Shown here: positions 1-12,006 of the stretch, in pieces
Position numbering within the stretch: the first letter of the stretch is position 1
Layout of the letters: each line of letters opens with the position of its first letter
Source of the DNA: Phytophthora quininea
Lineage: Eukaryota > Oomycota > Peronosporomycetes > Peronosporales > Peronosporaceae
Assembly: GCA_011947345.1 (NCBI GenBank)
Contig: JAAVTG010000706.1
Coordinates: forward strand, 1 to 62,305
Direction: 5' to 3'
Length of the DNA: 62,305 nt
Program-made: the position numbers and the translations under genes
The notes under the pieces: generated by a model
Seen by the model: only the letters and a program-made list of their open reading frames with translations
The model's database searches: none
Told to the model about the DNA's origin: nothing

Positions 1-1076
1 TTGTTCCGCTCGGTAATGCTGCTGCTCTTGGACGCCTCGCCGTCGTTGTCGCTGTGGCACGTACCGGACGATCGCCGGGTTTTGAGTGCGCCTGAAGTAG
101 CCGGCGGGGCTGTGAGCGAGCGGGTGGTGGTAGATGTACATGGAGATGATCAGCACCGTCAGACCGCAGCCGAACTCCAGCGACGGGAGAAGGAGAAGAA
201 GATCATCGAGAAGAGCATCGTCAGCATCATCGCCATCGAGTGCGAGTAAACGCAGGCAATGTTGTCCAGGTACTTCAGGATAAAGCCCATGCCGATGCCG
301 CCGATACTGTTCACGGCGATCACCGCCAGCGTCCAGTTGTTGTAGCCGTGGAAGAATCCCTCCTCAGCGATCTCGTCGCTCTCGACAATCAGCACGCCGG
401 CAGCGTTGAAGATGATGCCAAACACGTACATCTGCATGTTCTGCCAGAAAAAGTGGCAGCTCGACTTCCGTTTGAACGCCCACTCGGTGAATACACTGGC
501 ACACGAGGACAACACCACCCCCACCAGCACCAGCAGTAGCCCCATGGCCAAGTCCTTGGCACTCTCTCTGCTGCCGCTTGCTCCTCCGTCTCTACGCCGC
601 TGCTGCTGCCGTCGGACATGGCGCTCTCCATTTGCCTCAAGTGGTTGGACTGACTGGTGAGAACTCCCACCAATAGCAATACTATGGCGATCTTCTGCAG
701 CTCTGAAAGCGGGTGCTTGAGCACGAAGCGGAAGAGCACGGCGGTGACGACGATCTTGAGGTTCCAGAGCACGGAGAGCGTGGCGGCGTCCATGAAGCGC
801 AGGATGACGTAGTTCAGGTTGTTGTCGATGGCGTAGAGGAAAGACGGCACGGCGTAGTAGAAGGCCTCGAGCGCCACGAAGCGCGGGCGGCCTGGTGTCG
901 GTGGCCACGACGGTCGCCGTCATGACCGCCAGCTTGAGCACCTCGATGAGCAGCGTCACGGTCGTGCTGCTGTACGGGATCTGGCCGTCACGCTTGGACG
1001 CGCTGATGCAGAGGTTGCCTGAGCACATGAGCAGCGCCACCAGCAGCATGCCCGACAGCATGCGCACGAGCTCCAT
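1..1076 (-). CDS. Nucleotide-sugar transporter, SLC35A/UDP-galactose type (3' end outside window)
   Basis: Golgi or ER multi-pass antiporter that moves a nucleotide sugar into the lumen in exchange for the nucleotide monophosphate. Family signatures seen in translation are VPSFLYAIDNNLNYVILRF, then hydrophobic helices (LQKIAIVLLLVGVLTSQ, AMGLLLVLVGVVLSSCASVF), FGIIFNAAGVL and GIGMGFILKYLDNIA near the C-terminus. The start is placed at the Met of MELVRMLSG (1076), just before the first hydrophobic segment; an in-frame Met 13 codons upstream is possible. The frame breaks at about 895, about 565 and about 185, and the protein runs off the left edge without a stop. Each break is a single-base event with good homology on both sides, so sequencing error or a young pseudogene both fit. 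It is head-to-head with the Exo70 gene, 112 bp away. The substrate cannot be told from sequence. Confidence 0.8.
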
Positions 1077-1188
1077 GGTCGACGACGGCAGGGAGACAGC
1101 AAAAGTGCTGTGCAACGTTGCGACTTTACCTGCTAAATAGGCTGTACAGTGGTGCGGTAACTGCTAAACATCACTTCAAGATCGTCTG

Positions 1189-3253
1189 ATGGAGCTGTAC
1201 GGCGCCGGCGTGGCGCGCATCCGCGAGGCGGTGCTGGAGAACCAGTTGCAGATGCGGCAGGTGGAGCAGTCGCTGCTGGGCTTCCAGTCGGGGCTGCTGG
1301 GCGTGGAACGCGAGATGCTGCCGGTCTACAAGCTCACGGAGCAGCTGCGAGGCACGCAGAAAAACATTGACCGCAGTGTGCAGGAGCTGCGCCAGATCAA
1401 CGAGAACTTTATAGCGGCGAGCGAGGTGAGTGGGGATGGCGGATAGTCTTCCTATTGGGAAACCGATGCTGATGTTCCTTTGTGTAGCTTGCTCCCGTGC
1501 TGCTGAGCGGCTCCAAGTTCGACCAAGACGAGTACGTCAGGGCGCTGCGGAAGCTGCTGGTGGCTATTGCCTTCCTGGAAGCTCATCGATCGTATGAAGG
1601 GTCCGTGAAAGCTCTAGATCAAGCCAAGGAGCTGCTAGTGCAAGTGCGAAGGAAGTGCATGGCGGACTTTGTCAGCGTTGTCAGCGTCTTGTCCAGAGGA
1701 GAGCGAGCCAGTGATGGGGCTCTGGTGTGGGCAGAGCCCAGCAAGCACGATGTATTTAGAGCAGCCCAGCTTCTAGACTGCTTGTTGATCTCCAACGTGG
1801 ATCAGGTGGAGCTGCTGCGAGAGTATGGCAAACAGCGCTTTGACGTGATCAGGATGGTGGTAGGAGAGGATCCGTCTGATAGCTCCGTGGGCTTCGATTT
1901 GAGCAACCCTGTGACAGCGCTCACCAGGAGTCTGGAAGATATTGAAGCCACGATTGAAGCCGAAAAATGCCTTGCCGGTTTGATCTTCTCCAATAACGAG
2001 GAACTAGCAGATGCCGCTTTCCGCTACTCCGCTTTCCCGGTCCTGGATTCATGGAAAAAGGACATTGACAGCTCCTTGCGCTCGCCAAAGCAGATTGACG
2101 CCGTCAAACTTTTGCTCGTTCATGATTTAGTCCTGGGGCGAGCGAATACGCTAGAGATAGCGGTACTTCCACCGCTACTTCTACGCGATCGCGAGGGCAA
2201 AGGCCTGGAAGATCCCTGGGCACTTTCGAAGGCTGTCAAAGGATTATTAGGCGATCTGGCTGGGACAACCAAGCAAAGGCTGTTTGCGTTTCAGCCAGGC
2301 CTAGCTGATGAACCCGCTGATCGATCAATTACAAGAGACGGCAACGTGCACCCCATTTCTAGCCATGTAAGTTTTTTGTTCTTTTCATTTAATGTCGTTT
2401 CGCTAATATCTGAGTGTGTCCTATTAGATGCTCAACTTCCTTCGCAAGGTGTGCGAGCAAGCAAAGCCATTAAAGATTTTACTTGCACAAGACTCAGCCA
2501 TAAATGCTGAATCATTTATTGATACCATGGTCACCCAGCTTATCGACGCTCTGACGGCAAAGGCTGATCAGCTAAAAGGGCGAGGAAACCTCCAGAGCCT
2601 TTTCCTGGTTAACAACTTTGGGTATGTTGTCAATTCGCTGCCACACTGCACTCAGTCCGAGGATGCAGATTTGGAAGCTCAGATCTACAACACCATCAAG
2701 CCGCGTGTGGAGGCCATGAAAAAGATGCGCTCGCACAATTCATCCGGTCAAGCTACACTTCCTTCACAGAGTACCTCGTAGACCCTTCAGAAACCTTGCA
2801 GTACGCAAAAGGCAGCAGTGTGCTAACTCTCGAAAGCGGTAGGCTCATCAAGGAGAAGTTTTCGGTAAGTGTTTTGATGATATTGTCTAGCGATATCATC
2901 CAGCGTAACTCGTTTGCCACACCCACAGAGATTTAACGCTCAGCTGGAAGAACTGCTCAAGACGCAAAAGGCTTACGTCGTCGCAGAAGTCCCCATTCGT
3001 CAGCACTTGATTCGGACGGCTGTCGACACCATTATTCCAGCGTACAAAACGTTCTACGACAAGTATGGCGATGAGACTAAAGGGTTTTGCTCATGGGCTC
3101 ATTATCTGATTTCGAATCATGTTGTAGATACTCGGTCATCCAATTCTCCAAAAACACGCTTCTCGATACCTGAAGTACACACCTCAAGCCGCCCAGTCGC
3201 TGCTGAAAGAGTTGTTCTCCGGCGAAGGCTTTTCGGAGAGAAAGACCGAGTGA
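1189..3253 (+). CDS. EXO70: Exocyst complex component Exo70 (EXOC7-like)
   Basis: Subunit of the exocyst, which tethers secretory vesicles to the plasma membrane; the C-terminal helical rods bind phosphoinositides and Rho-type GTPases. Seen: an N-terminal coiled-coil (exon 1), the family signature NVHPISSHMLNFLRKV, VNNFGYVVNSL, KTQKAYVV, FYDKYSVIQFSKN and the terminal KYTPQAAQSLLKELF. Five exons fit, with introns at 1426-1487, 2367-2427, 2865-2928 and 3063-3127. The last intron has no stop in the upstream frame and would be read through by simple ORF calling, but splicing restores the conserved YDKYSVIQF join. Two frame breaks remain: at the A5 run 2719-2723 (one more A restores DALAQFIRSSYTSFTEYL) and near 3163. 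The spliced length of about 604 residues is normal for the family. Confidence 0.88.
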
Positions 3254-3407
3254 GCTCACGTTAACCATTATCACCGAGTGAGCAGCCGATGAATTGAGTT
3301 CGTTGAGGCTTCCGTGACGATTAGATATTCGTCATCCGCACTTTAAAATCAAAGCGAAAACAAGTGAGCAAGGACGCACTACAAACAAAAAAGAGATGGC
3401 GCTGACC

Positions 3408-4222
3408 TTAAACAAACTCCCGTGATTTCTGTTCCTGGTATTTCCTTTGTCTGCTGCAAAGTGCCATCACTGCCGATGACAGAGAGTTTCCTGTACCAGT
3501 GGCCCCACCTAAGCAAAGCACATGAGTTCTTGAGAACGCAACCAGTTGCTTAGGTGGCGAGGACATACCGGAAAAGTCGTAGTGGCCCACGTACAACGTT
3601 CCATTGGCGTCGCAAGCGATCCCCGACGGGCCCATTCCGCCCGAGAATTGGTAGAACACACTGGCATGGTAGGCATTACTCGGACGTTGACTGAGACGAA
3701 GGACTCGGTTCCGCATCGTTTCTGCGATGTAGAGCGCGCCTGTGGTTGGAGCCACCGCAACGCCCCACGGGTGTGCAAGGCACTCCGTCATCAAGGGACG
3801 CAGCACTTGGCCACCGCTAGGACTCGACGCGATGCAGAAGACGCTGCCCCGGGGCTTCTCGAGGGTCGTCTCGCCCAAAGGGCCGCTGTCGGTAAAGTAG
3901 ACCGTGTCGTCGTCTGCGAACGTGATGCCGTTGGGACCTCGGAAAGACCTGTCTTCGTAAGCCTTGACCATCACTCCTGGTTGCATGGACTCATCTACTC
4001 GTAGGATAGCCGCATGGGCGCAGTCTGCGAGGTGGAGTCGTCCCTGGCGGTCGAACTGCGCTCCGAAGGGCTCCCTCCCGAGAAAACGATCGGCGTGTGG
4101 GAGTCTGGCGCTTGGTACTCGAAGACCTCTCCGGTGCCAGCCGAGACGTAGTAGATGGAGCTGCTGTGCCTGTCCACGAACGGGCTGCAGACCTTGGCGC
4201 CGCGGCACTGGATGGCGTCCAT
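3408..4222 (-). CDS. SMP-30/strictosidine-synthase-like six-bladed propeller protein
   Basis: A beta-propeller of the SMP-30/gluconolactonase to strictosidine-synthase-like superfamily; members are lactonases or esterases, but the substrate here is unknown. Seen blades: GRLHLADCAHAAILRV, GPNGITFADDDTVYFTDSG, HPWGVAVAPTTGALYIAE followed by MRNRVLRL, and GPSGIACDANGTLYVGHYD. The start is at MDAIQCRG (4222), from which YYVSAGTGEVFEY reads as blade one. The frame is broken at about 4073-4079, in a short G run on the coding strand; one more G joins VFSGGE to PFGAQFDRQGRLHL. No signal peptide is evident from this start. The last 40 codons are low in similarity and may hide an intron. It is divergent from the methyltransferase gene with a 91-bp gap, so the two may share a promoter. 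Confidence 0.7.
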
Positions 4223-4313
4223 TTTGACAAGTGATCGCGACCTTTGAGGATCCAAATTGGAGCAGTCTTTTCAAAGATGGCTACAGCAGTATTCGACATC
4301 ACCACTGGACACG

Positions 4314-5355
4314 ATGAGCGGCAATAAGAACCCAACCAACAAGAAGCTGGAGGAGCTGGTGGAGAAGGCTGGCATCGACAAGCACGTGCTGGAGGACCCA
4401 AACCGGGTGGTGTGTGACGACGTATGGACGGAGGAGCGTGAACGGCTCGCCCAGCAGCATCTGAGCCAGGACAAGTCCGTCATCCCCGAGTTCTGGCAGA
4501 GTAGGCGGCGGAAACAACTGCGTCGGTCGGTCAATTGTTTCATATGACTAATACTGTAGCTGCCAGACAAGTACGAGAAGGAAGCGGCCAAGAGCTGGGA
4601 CAAGTTCTACAAGCGCAACTCGACCAACTTCTACAAGGACCGACACTACCTGCACCTGGTGTTCCAGGACCTGGGCGTGGTGCCCGATGGTGGAGAGACG
4701 AGGACACTGCTGGAAGTGGGGAGTGGCGTAGGCAACGCTGCACTTCCGCTGCTGGAAGTGAACGCGGCGCTCAAGATCGTGGCCATTGACTTTGCTGACT
4801 CGGCCATTGAGCTGCTCAAGGTATGGGATACTTATTAAAACGAGTGAACGGAGAGAAGAAGATTGACTAGCGTTTTCCTGTGTATTGCAGAAGCAACCTC
4901 TGTACGACGAAGATCGTGTGGCGGCCGCGGTCTGTGACATCACCGAGGACACACTCCCGGACGCTGCGTTTGCCGATGGCGGTGTGGACTTTGCACTCTT
5001 TCTGTTCTGTTTGTCGGCGCTGCATCCTGATAAGATGAGGAGCGCCGTGAAGAAGGTAGTCGCTGCAATTAAACCCGGCGGCAAGCTCTTCTTCCGCGAC
5101 TACGGCAGATATGACCAGGCCCAGCTACGCTTCAAGCCTGGCTGCAAGCTGCAGGAAAACTTGTATGTGCGTCAGGATAATACCCGCGCGTATTACTTTA
5201 CGACAGAGGAAGTGGCGGACATTTTCACCGAGGCGGGTCTCGTTGTGGTGGAGAACGAGTATATTCGTCGGCAGTACGCTAACAGACAGCAAAACGTGGT
5301 TCGCTTCCGTGTGTGGGTGCATTCTATCTTCGAGAAGCCTCTCGACACAATCTGA
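4314..5355 (+). CDS. METTL2/METTL6-type tRNA 3-methylcytidine methyltransferase
   Basis: SAM-dependent Rossmann methyltransferase; relatives make m3C32 in the anticodon loop of Thr/Ser tRNAs. Seen: the family N-terminal signature AKSWDKFYKRNSTNFYKDRH, the SAM-binding glycine motif LLEVGSGVGNAALPLL, the acidic motif AIDFADSAIELLK, and LKPGG-type IKPGGKLFFRDYGRYDQAQL. The protein of about 303 residues is complete. A clean phase-0 intron lies at 4821-4890. The first intron (4501-4559) has good GT and AG ends, but the exon phases differ by one base, so either an extra A at 4500 or a different splice site is needed. METTL2, 6 and 8 cannot be separated by eye. It is divergent from the SMP-30-like gene. 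Confidence 0.87.
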
Positions 5356-5441
5356 TAGTAATGCAACGAGGCATGCAAAGAATACACTTGTTTGGTAGAC
5401 GCTTTCGATGCAGTTAAGTGTTTCCAACGCGCCTCCGCTCT

Positions 5442-6492
5442 CTAGGATGCTAGGTGGTGAAGCAAGTCGACGAAGACACGCGTATCGATCTCGGTCACCA
5501 ACGTCACGTTGGCCTTCTCTGGAGGACAGTCGTTATCCCAAATGCACGCCCCACGCTTCTCATCGGGAGCGAGATGGATGCTACCCTTCAGCGCGCGACT
5601 TCTTGATGTACTCGGGGTGCAAGAGGATGGCGATAGCGTACGCATCACACGCCAAAAAGCCCTCGTGTTTGCAGTACTCCCGTGTGAACTTCCAGACCTT
5701 CTTGATGTATTCGGCCTTGGCGTTCACCTCCGCGTGGAAAATTTGGTCGAAGACGTCCCACGGCAAAGTGTGATCCGCACAGGTCTCGAAGGGCACCACG
5801 TAGAGCTTCTTGGCGGTGCAGTGCTGGTAAACAATGTCGGTGGCCTCTGGGTCGCAGCTAACATTGAACTCTGCGTGGGGCGTGTGGTTTCCCTCTCCCC
5901 GCGACAGTCCGCCCATGACGACGATCTGCTTGACGTTATCCACGAAGGACGGATCCAGCAGAATCGCCAGCGCCACGTTGGTCAGCGGCCCCACCGCCAC
6001 CACCACCAGCTCGTCCTTGAATTTGTACGACAGATTGATGAGCGCGTGAACAGCCTCGTTGCGCTTGGCAGCTGTCAGTGGAGCTTCCACCTTGCCAGAT
6101 TCTCCTCCGAGGCCGTCAGGGCCATGACCCTAGTGCAAAGGATCGAGATGAGTGGAGACCGCTGGGATGACAGTGTTGAGCGCCACGTACCGCCCACTTC
6201 TTGTCGTTGACGCTGGCCACGATTGCCTTGGAGGCGCCACTGTAGACGGGCACATTGGCGCGTCCTGCTGCCTGAAGGATGCTGCGTTATGAATGCATCG
6301 TCAGTGCAAACACAGGGGTGTGTCAATTATGTTCAAGGCGTACTGGGCCACGTTGTGGTCGGCCTGGTGCAAGTCGACGTTGCCGAAGACGGTGGTGATA
6401 CCCACCACCTGCTCGCCCGGGAGCGCGTGCAGTGCCATGAGGATGGCGATGGCGTCGTCCACGCCGGCGTCCGTGTCGACGACCACTCGCAT
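5442..6492 (-). CDS. Inosine-uridine-type nucleoside hydrolase
   Basis: Hydrolyses the N-glycosidic bond of ribonucleosides for base salvage. Seen: the calcium-binding aspartate cluster VVVDTDAGVDDAIAI at the N-terminus, ANVPVYSGASKAIV, GHGPDGLGG, VVAVGPLTNVALAI, VVMGG and the C-terminal ACDAYAIAILL. The residue before the conserved Asp in that last motif is Cys, not the His found in many family members. The start is set at MRVVVDTD (6492); an in-frame Met lies further upstream at 6546. A phase-0 intron at 6130-6190 restores KKWAGHGPDG, and another short intron lies near 6272-6313 with an unresolved phase. A frame break near 5597 separates EYIKKSRA from LKGSIHLAPDEKRG. It lies 88 bp downstream of the CYRI gene on the same strand. 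Confidence 0.83.
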
Positions 6493-6579
6493 CGTCGACG
6501 GTCTCTTCCTCGATTGGCAAAATGCAAGTGGGATAGGAAGAGCCATTTCCGAGGATGACAACTTGTTAACATACTATTG

Positions 6580-7777
6580 CTACTTGTACTCCATGAGCGC
6601 TCGGAGCTTCGCTGGCGTGGACGAGTCCTTGTAGTGGAGACTGCAATACTTGATGGTGTCGAGCAGCTCCGTCGTGGCTCCGTGCGAAAGTTGTTTCCAC
6701 TGCACGAGCTCTTTTACGCATCTCTTGATCTGACGGGGAGGACGTTAGTTCTCGGTCCTCTTGCAGGCGATCAGCTATGGCGTACCTTTATTTCCGATTT
6801 GGAGCCAAATGCGCCGTGTGTGGACGTGTGGTCGTACAAGATAATAGCTCCAGTCATGGCTCGCAGATAGTTCATCATCGGACGGGCATCCTTAGGCTTG
6901 GCTCCGGATACGGATGAACACCTCGAGTTTGCTAGCAAAGCCGAGACGTCCACCGATGCAGGCTCTTTCGTCATGGCGACTTCGACCGCTCGGATCAGCA
7001 CTTTGAGCATCGGACAGTGGTCGGCCACGAAGAAGGACATGGCGTTCAACGGAGCATCAGTAAGGCTAATGAAAGCATAACGCAGCTCTAGTCACTTGGA
7101 AACAAATCGTAGCCGTTGAAAAGAACGCACCTCTCGAGCTGGTTGGAATGCGCCGTATTGACTGTGATAAAGCGTCGAAAATGACTCAGGTCGTTCTGGA
7201 TGTCGGGCTTCTTGGACTTGGCGTCGTCGAAGCACACAGCAAACTCAACTAAGCTCGCGATTTTCTCCATCAAAACCCCGCCGCTTTCTTGGTTGCTACA
7301 AGTAGAAACGTTTAGGGTGCGAGAAATAAACAACAGCTTCACATTCTTGCCCGTCAACGAACGCACACTTTTGGCTGGAAATCTGGATAAGCCCCGAGAA
7401 GATTGTTTCTACAGCATTTGCCAGTAGTGACGAAAATCAGTTCCAAGTGTGCGTCCTTGTGTGTTTTGTTCATATCGGTACCGATGTCAAGAGCTAGATC
7501 GTAGAATGTGCGGATCATAGCCACATTAGGAGCCAATTTCGAGACGAGTTCTCTCTTGGCCTCCTCGTCGTTCGGCTCCCGAATTGTCTATAGAGACGCA
7601 GGAAAACAAAAAGTGGTTGGTCTTGGTGCCGTTGCAGCTTTCCGTCAGCACTTACTCGTTGAATGATCTGCAGACAGCCTTCGTAGCTCTGCATTTCCAT
7701 CAGCGCGTTCTTCGCCTGGCGAATCATGTCGTCCGATTCCGAGGCGAGGTCTTGGCACATTTGGTCGATGATGGCCT
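6580..7777 (-). CDS. CYRI/FAM49-type Rac1-binding protein (5' exon not identified)
   Basis: CYFIP-related Rac1 interactor family (DUF1394); it binds active Rac1 and limits WAVE-complex-driven actin protrusion. Seen: IRTFYDLALDI, FAVCFDDAK followed by PDIQNDLSHFRRF, MSFFVADHCPMLKVL, AMTGAIILYDHTSTHGAF and the last exon IKRCVKELVQW ending LRALMEYK. Introns that keep frame are 7589-7655, 7409-7481, 7296-7368 and 6730-6785; one more near 7080-7128 has a one-base phase conflict. The exon at 7777 starts inside a codon after a good acceptor, so a 5' exon lies between here and 8104 and could not be placed. The Met-Gly start usual for this family was therefore not seen. Its presence suggests Rac-regulated actin dynamics. 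Confidence 0.85.
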
Positions 7778-8104
7778 CTGCAAATTAACCGCATTTCCGT
7801 CAGAACTCTCACAGCTCCTTTATCCTGTCTAGATTGTTCTTCCTTCCTCAAACCTGAAAAACTCTTGTCACCACTGCTCCGCAACGAAAAGCTCAGTACG
7901 CCTGGCATCCTATCCCAGTCCGGGTGGTATCTACTGCTAGTATATGTGAATGTCTCTCGCGGTGCGGCTGGGGAAGTATCCCTCGCTTCTTGCGATAACT
8001 TTGGAACGTTCGTCTTGAAACCCCTTGACAAGAACCAACATGGTCGAACGCCTCGGCTATTCTTGCGGCGGCGATGTCTTAGGCGGAGAAGAGAGAAAGC
8101 GGCG

Positions 8105-11100
8105 ATGGCTGGCAACGAGATCTTTAACGACCTCAACCTCGTGCTGCAGCTCAACCAGCACATCCAAGGCGCCAATGTGGACGCCATTCGGGTCATGACA
8201 CCGGGGTCGCAGTCCACACTGGCCAAGCGCACGTCGTTCAAAGTGCTGACCGATCTCGAGTCCGTGAGCTACCGAGATCCCCGGGAAGAAGCGCAGTTCG
8301 ACCACCAGCGCTCCGTCTTCTTGTCCGTGTGTTCGTCTGACTTGCCCTTCCACCTGCAAGGAGATCGAGAGTTTAACGAAGCGAGTGCCATGGTCAAGCG
8401 ACGAGCTCTGCGCTTCTCGGAGGCGATCCGGACACGCATTGAGTTTCTGTGGGACGTTGCTGGCAGTAAGAAGCAGGCGGAAATGGCGCAGCGGATACGA
8501 CAGCAGCAAGAGCAAGAGAAGAATCGACGGTCCGAGCCGAGTGTCCGGCGAGCAGGAGCGGTCAATGGCACTCGCCCCATCCTGCCCCCTCTGAACGAGC
8601 TAGACGAGGAAGACTACATGTCGTTGATGCTACTCATCTTCAAGGTCCTTCGCGACGATTTTATGCTGGACCTCGCGCACAAGCAGATCCAGTGCGACTG
8701 GGAAGTGGACAGTCACCACGGCAAGACACTCACGTTCGACCAATTCTTCGCTGCCGTTTTTGAACTCGTCGACGTGTGGACTTGCGATGTGGAAGAAGCC
8801 ACCTACGTGCGCTTTCTCGAGCTGTTGTCTCGGCGCATTACACGGCGAGTCGCTGTTTTCCTGGATAAAGCCGAGCTGAAGCTCTCGCTGTCCGACAATT
8901 TTGAGTCAGATGTTGTGGTGAAATCCATTCCGCTGCGAACCATTCCAAAGTTCGTTTCTGTCGCGCGTGTAGTAGCAGCTGCTGGTATATCTACGGTGGG
9001 GGACTTGGCGCGAGCAGACCCGAAAGTCGTGGAGCAAGAACGCCGAAGTTTCCTGGAGCAGAACAATGGAGGAGTGGTCCCGGCGAGTATCAGTGAAATG
9101 CAAAAACTTGGGCAGGACCTACAGACGCTCCTTGAGATGTTTAAAAGCATCGCGAGTCAATACGAGAACATCAGCTACACGCTCGAGAATAACATATTAC
9201 GCAAGTTGCCGAGTGCTGCTGGATCTCGCCCCCACGCTGGTGGTGAATTGAAGCAAGATGGAAACTTTACCCATGAAGCCAGAAATGGGAATTCCCATCA
9301 AGAACAACAGCATGCTGAGCACCTTAACATAGCTGAGGAAACTTACAATAACGCTGGAGGTCTCAATGGGGGTGGTAACGTGTTATCTGTGCCTGGAGGA
9401 GCACTTGATGCTCGTAGTGATCCCCAATACCTGAATTCGTCAGATCCCCAATATCCGAATTCATCTGGTCCTCAATTCATCGCCCAAGCCCGTTCGGGTA
9501 ACGTTGTCCATAGCACAACAGACGGGAGCTACTCACGATTGTCCGGTACTGAGTCATCTCAACACTTTTCGACAGGGCCCCTTGTGAATGATGCCAATCC
9601 TCGTGACTCAAGAATGCTCAATGAATATGCCCGGCCTGGTAATACTAGCACTCAGCCACCTACAGGAACGAGAAGTACAAGTGACGGCAACATGAGTCAG
9701 TCTCAACCGCTCAACACAATTTACGATCTAAAACTCGCCGACGCGAGTATTGTCGACACGATTCGTTCGACGTTTTTGATTGAGAAGGCAATTTGCATTG
9801 AGCGGCAAACTGAAATCGAGGCTATTCGAGCCGAGCTGACCAAGTTCAATGCAGGCATTAACGCCGCTAAGCTATCGGAAGAGGCTGCTCGGGATCGTTA
9901 TAATGCTCTCTACGAGCTGCTGGTACTACGCAACGGAGAAAGTTTGAAATCACTAGCCAACGTTATGCTGGAGCAGATCAAGCTGAAACTGAGAGAATTC
10001 GGTATTATCGTCGAGGAAGACGAAGACGTGGAAGAAGTGTACGATGGGTTTGTAGCAGCTATGGTCAATGGAACCGGCGAATCGATCGTCCAAGATGCTC
10101 AATACTGGATGGAGGGCACCATTCGGGATAACAAGGTCAATAGTTATCTCCAGCATGACTTTCACGAGCTGAAAGGCATCGAGGAAGTGAAATTACTGGG
10201 CACTAGAGCTGGTGATGAAGAGTTCCTCGCTCTTTTGGCAAAGGATACGGATGTGGTAGAAGAAGGAGACGAGGCTCGCAATTATTCTGGCGGAAGGAGA
10301 AATTCATGTCCAATCCAACGAAAGCCAAGTCGCCCCATTGTAGCAACAATCAGCTCTGTCCCAATGGAGGACATTGCTTCCCAGCAGACTAGATCACCGG
10401 GCCCAGTGGAAGAGTCACTATCTTCTCCTTCACAAGAGCAAGGAGCTGCAATAATCAAGCCACCAAAGATAACACTGGCGGCTCTACTCTTGTCACTGGC
10501 GACAAGAAGAAAAAGCCAAAGAAGAAGAAAAGCGGTACATACGAGAAAGCCTCACACTTGTCACCTGGTTCGCCTCCACCGCCTACAATGGCTGCTCTGC
10601 CTGTAGAAATCAAGCGCAAAAACTCGTCGACCGAAAACAAATTGGAAAAACCGCCACCGTCGCGAAAGCCTAAACTTCACGTCGTGATAAATGCTGAAAG
10701 CGCACGGCAAGTGGAAGACAAGCACGTTGAAGGGGAAATAAGCCAAGCAAGTCTCGGTCCACCCTCAGAGGCAACGGATGCTTCTCTACCTAATGATGCA
10801 AAGCGCAGTAGATCGTCAATGACACCACAACAGCGTCCAAATCTTAGTCTCGAGATCGACACAGCTCTGGGAGGAAAAGGAGATCATCATGACACTTTCG
10901 ATCAACACACTGCTCGTGACGCTCTGGGTGTAGCTCTCGAGTTTGAAGAAGACGGAAGCGATGTTGGGAATTTTGCGCCGACAGTTATTGTAGAGAGGTG
11001 GGTACGAGTGAGAAGATTATGTTCAATCCGGTTGGCGGGTACTAACGATATTTTCACGTCCTGTTAGGTCGATCTCAATGGAGCCCAAGGTCCCGAAGAT

Positions 11101-11913
11101 CATAATTGGCGGCGCACTGAGTGCGAAGAACGTCCCAGTCACGGGTCGCTACATTCAACTTCTAGGATTGGGAACTGTGTTGATCATGAGCGGCGAGCGT
11201 GAACTTTTTCAGGTGCTGCGATCCCAAGAAGCTGTCGATATTGATCTGGTGAGTAGTCTTCCGTTGCCTAGTCACCTTGCGGCTTTGGTTTAACTCTTGT
11301 TGTTCGCGGCAACTGTGAACTGGGTTTGAATGATCAAGGTGTGCTATGACATCGGCACCGATCTTGACACCGCGCTGACCAAGCTCCAGACAATACAGCG
11401 ACACGTTGGCAATCGAGTGATCCTGTTCGGCGGTAACGTCGACGAAGCGGAGAAAACACAGCGAGTGGCACTTGACTGCCTCGCCAGCGGGGCTCTTTAC
11501 TTTGCATCGGTTCCATTTGACTTCCCTCGGCTACGCGAGAAGATTATGCGGTTCTTTGAGAACTCGGATCAGCCGTACATCCTACGCCAGCGAAAACCAC
11601 CCGGCCAAACTGCTCATGTCGGCTCTTCAATCGGATCTGGGAGTCTGTTTGCACTGCATGACGAGCCGAGGAAAGCGTCCACGAGTGTGGCCTACGCGAA
11701 GACCCCCGACGCAAACTCGCAGCAACGATCCCGGCGTTGCCATCTCTATCTCAATCCCCAAGAGAAAGCTCCCAGTCGCAAGCAATACCGCAAGCGTTGA
11801 GCGACTCGCGTCGCGCAGACTTCACTCCGATCGCACCCGGGACGCCTCGGTCCTCTCAGTCCAGAACCAGGCCGCCTCGCTTTTCGTCGGCCTTGAACAA
11901 ACTCATCCGATAG
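8105..11913 (+). CDS. Very large coiled-coil protein with receiver-like C-terminal domain; probable ciliary/flagellar protein
   Basis: About 1,200 residues and not confidently named. Residues about 160-245 hold LDEEDYMSLMLLIFKVLRDD and FDQFFAAVFELVDVWT, a helical motif that I associate with flagella-associated proteins. A coiled coil follows near 320-370 and again at 555-625, with a Ser/Asn/Gly-rich linker between. A lysine-rich stretch (KKKKPKKKK) leads to a domain resembling a two-component receiver: GTVLIMSGERELFQVL, DLVCYDIGTDLDTALTKL, RVILFGGNVDEAEKTQ and ASGALYFASVPFDFPRLREKI. Its usual phosphoacceptor Asp is not convincing. The start is at MAGNEIF. Introns are 10998-11067 (with a CTAAC branch motif) and 11249-11338. 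A frame break lies near 10445. The end is either 11800 or, after one base shift near 11715, a Ser/Pro-rich tail ending at 11913. It is convergent with the ADCK1 gene. Confidence 0.6.
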
Positions 11914-12006
11914 ATGTTTCTCGTGGTGGCAGTTGTGGTCTATTATCAAAATATGGCGTCCTCTCCTCGACCTTGATGTCGAATTTCAACACGTCCTGAA
12001 CTTTGT

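Noticed and set aside
5509..6210. Plus-strand frame of 233 codons opposite the nucleoside hydrolase
   Set aside because: The minus strand has conserved hydrolase motifs and introns; the plus frame has none.
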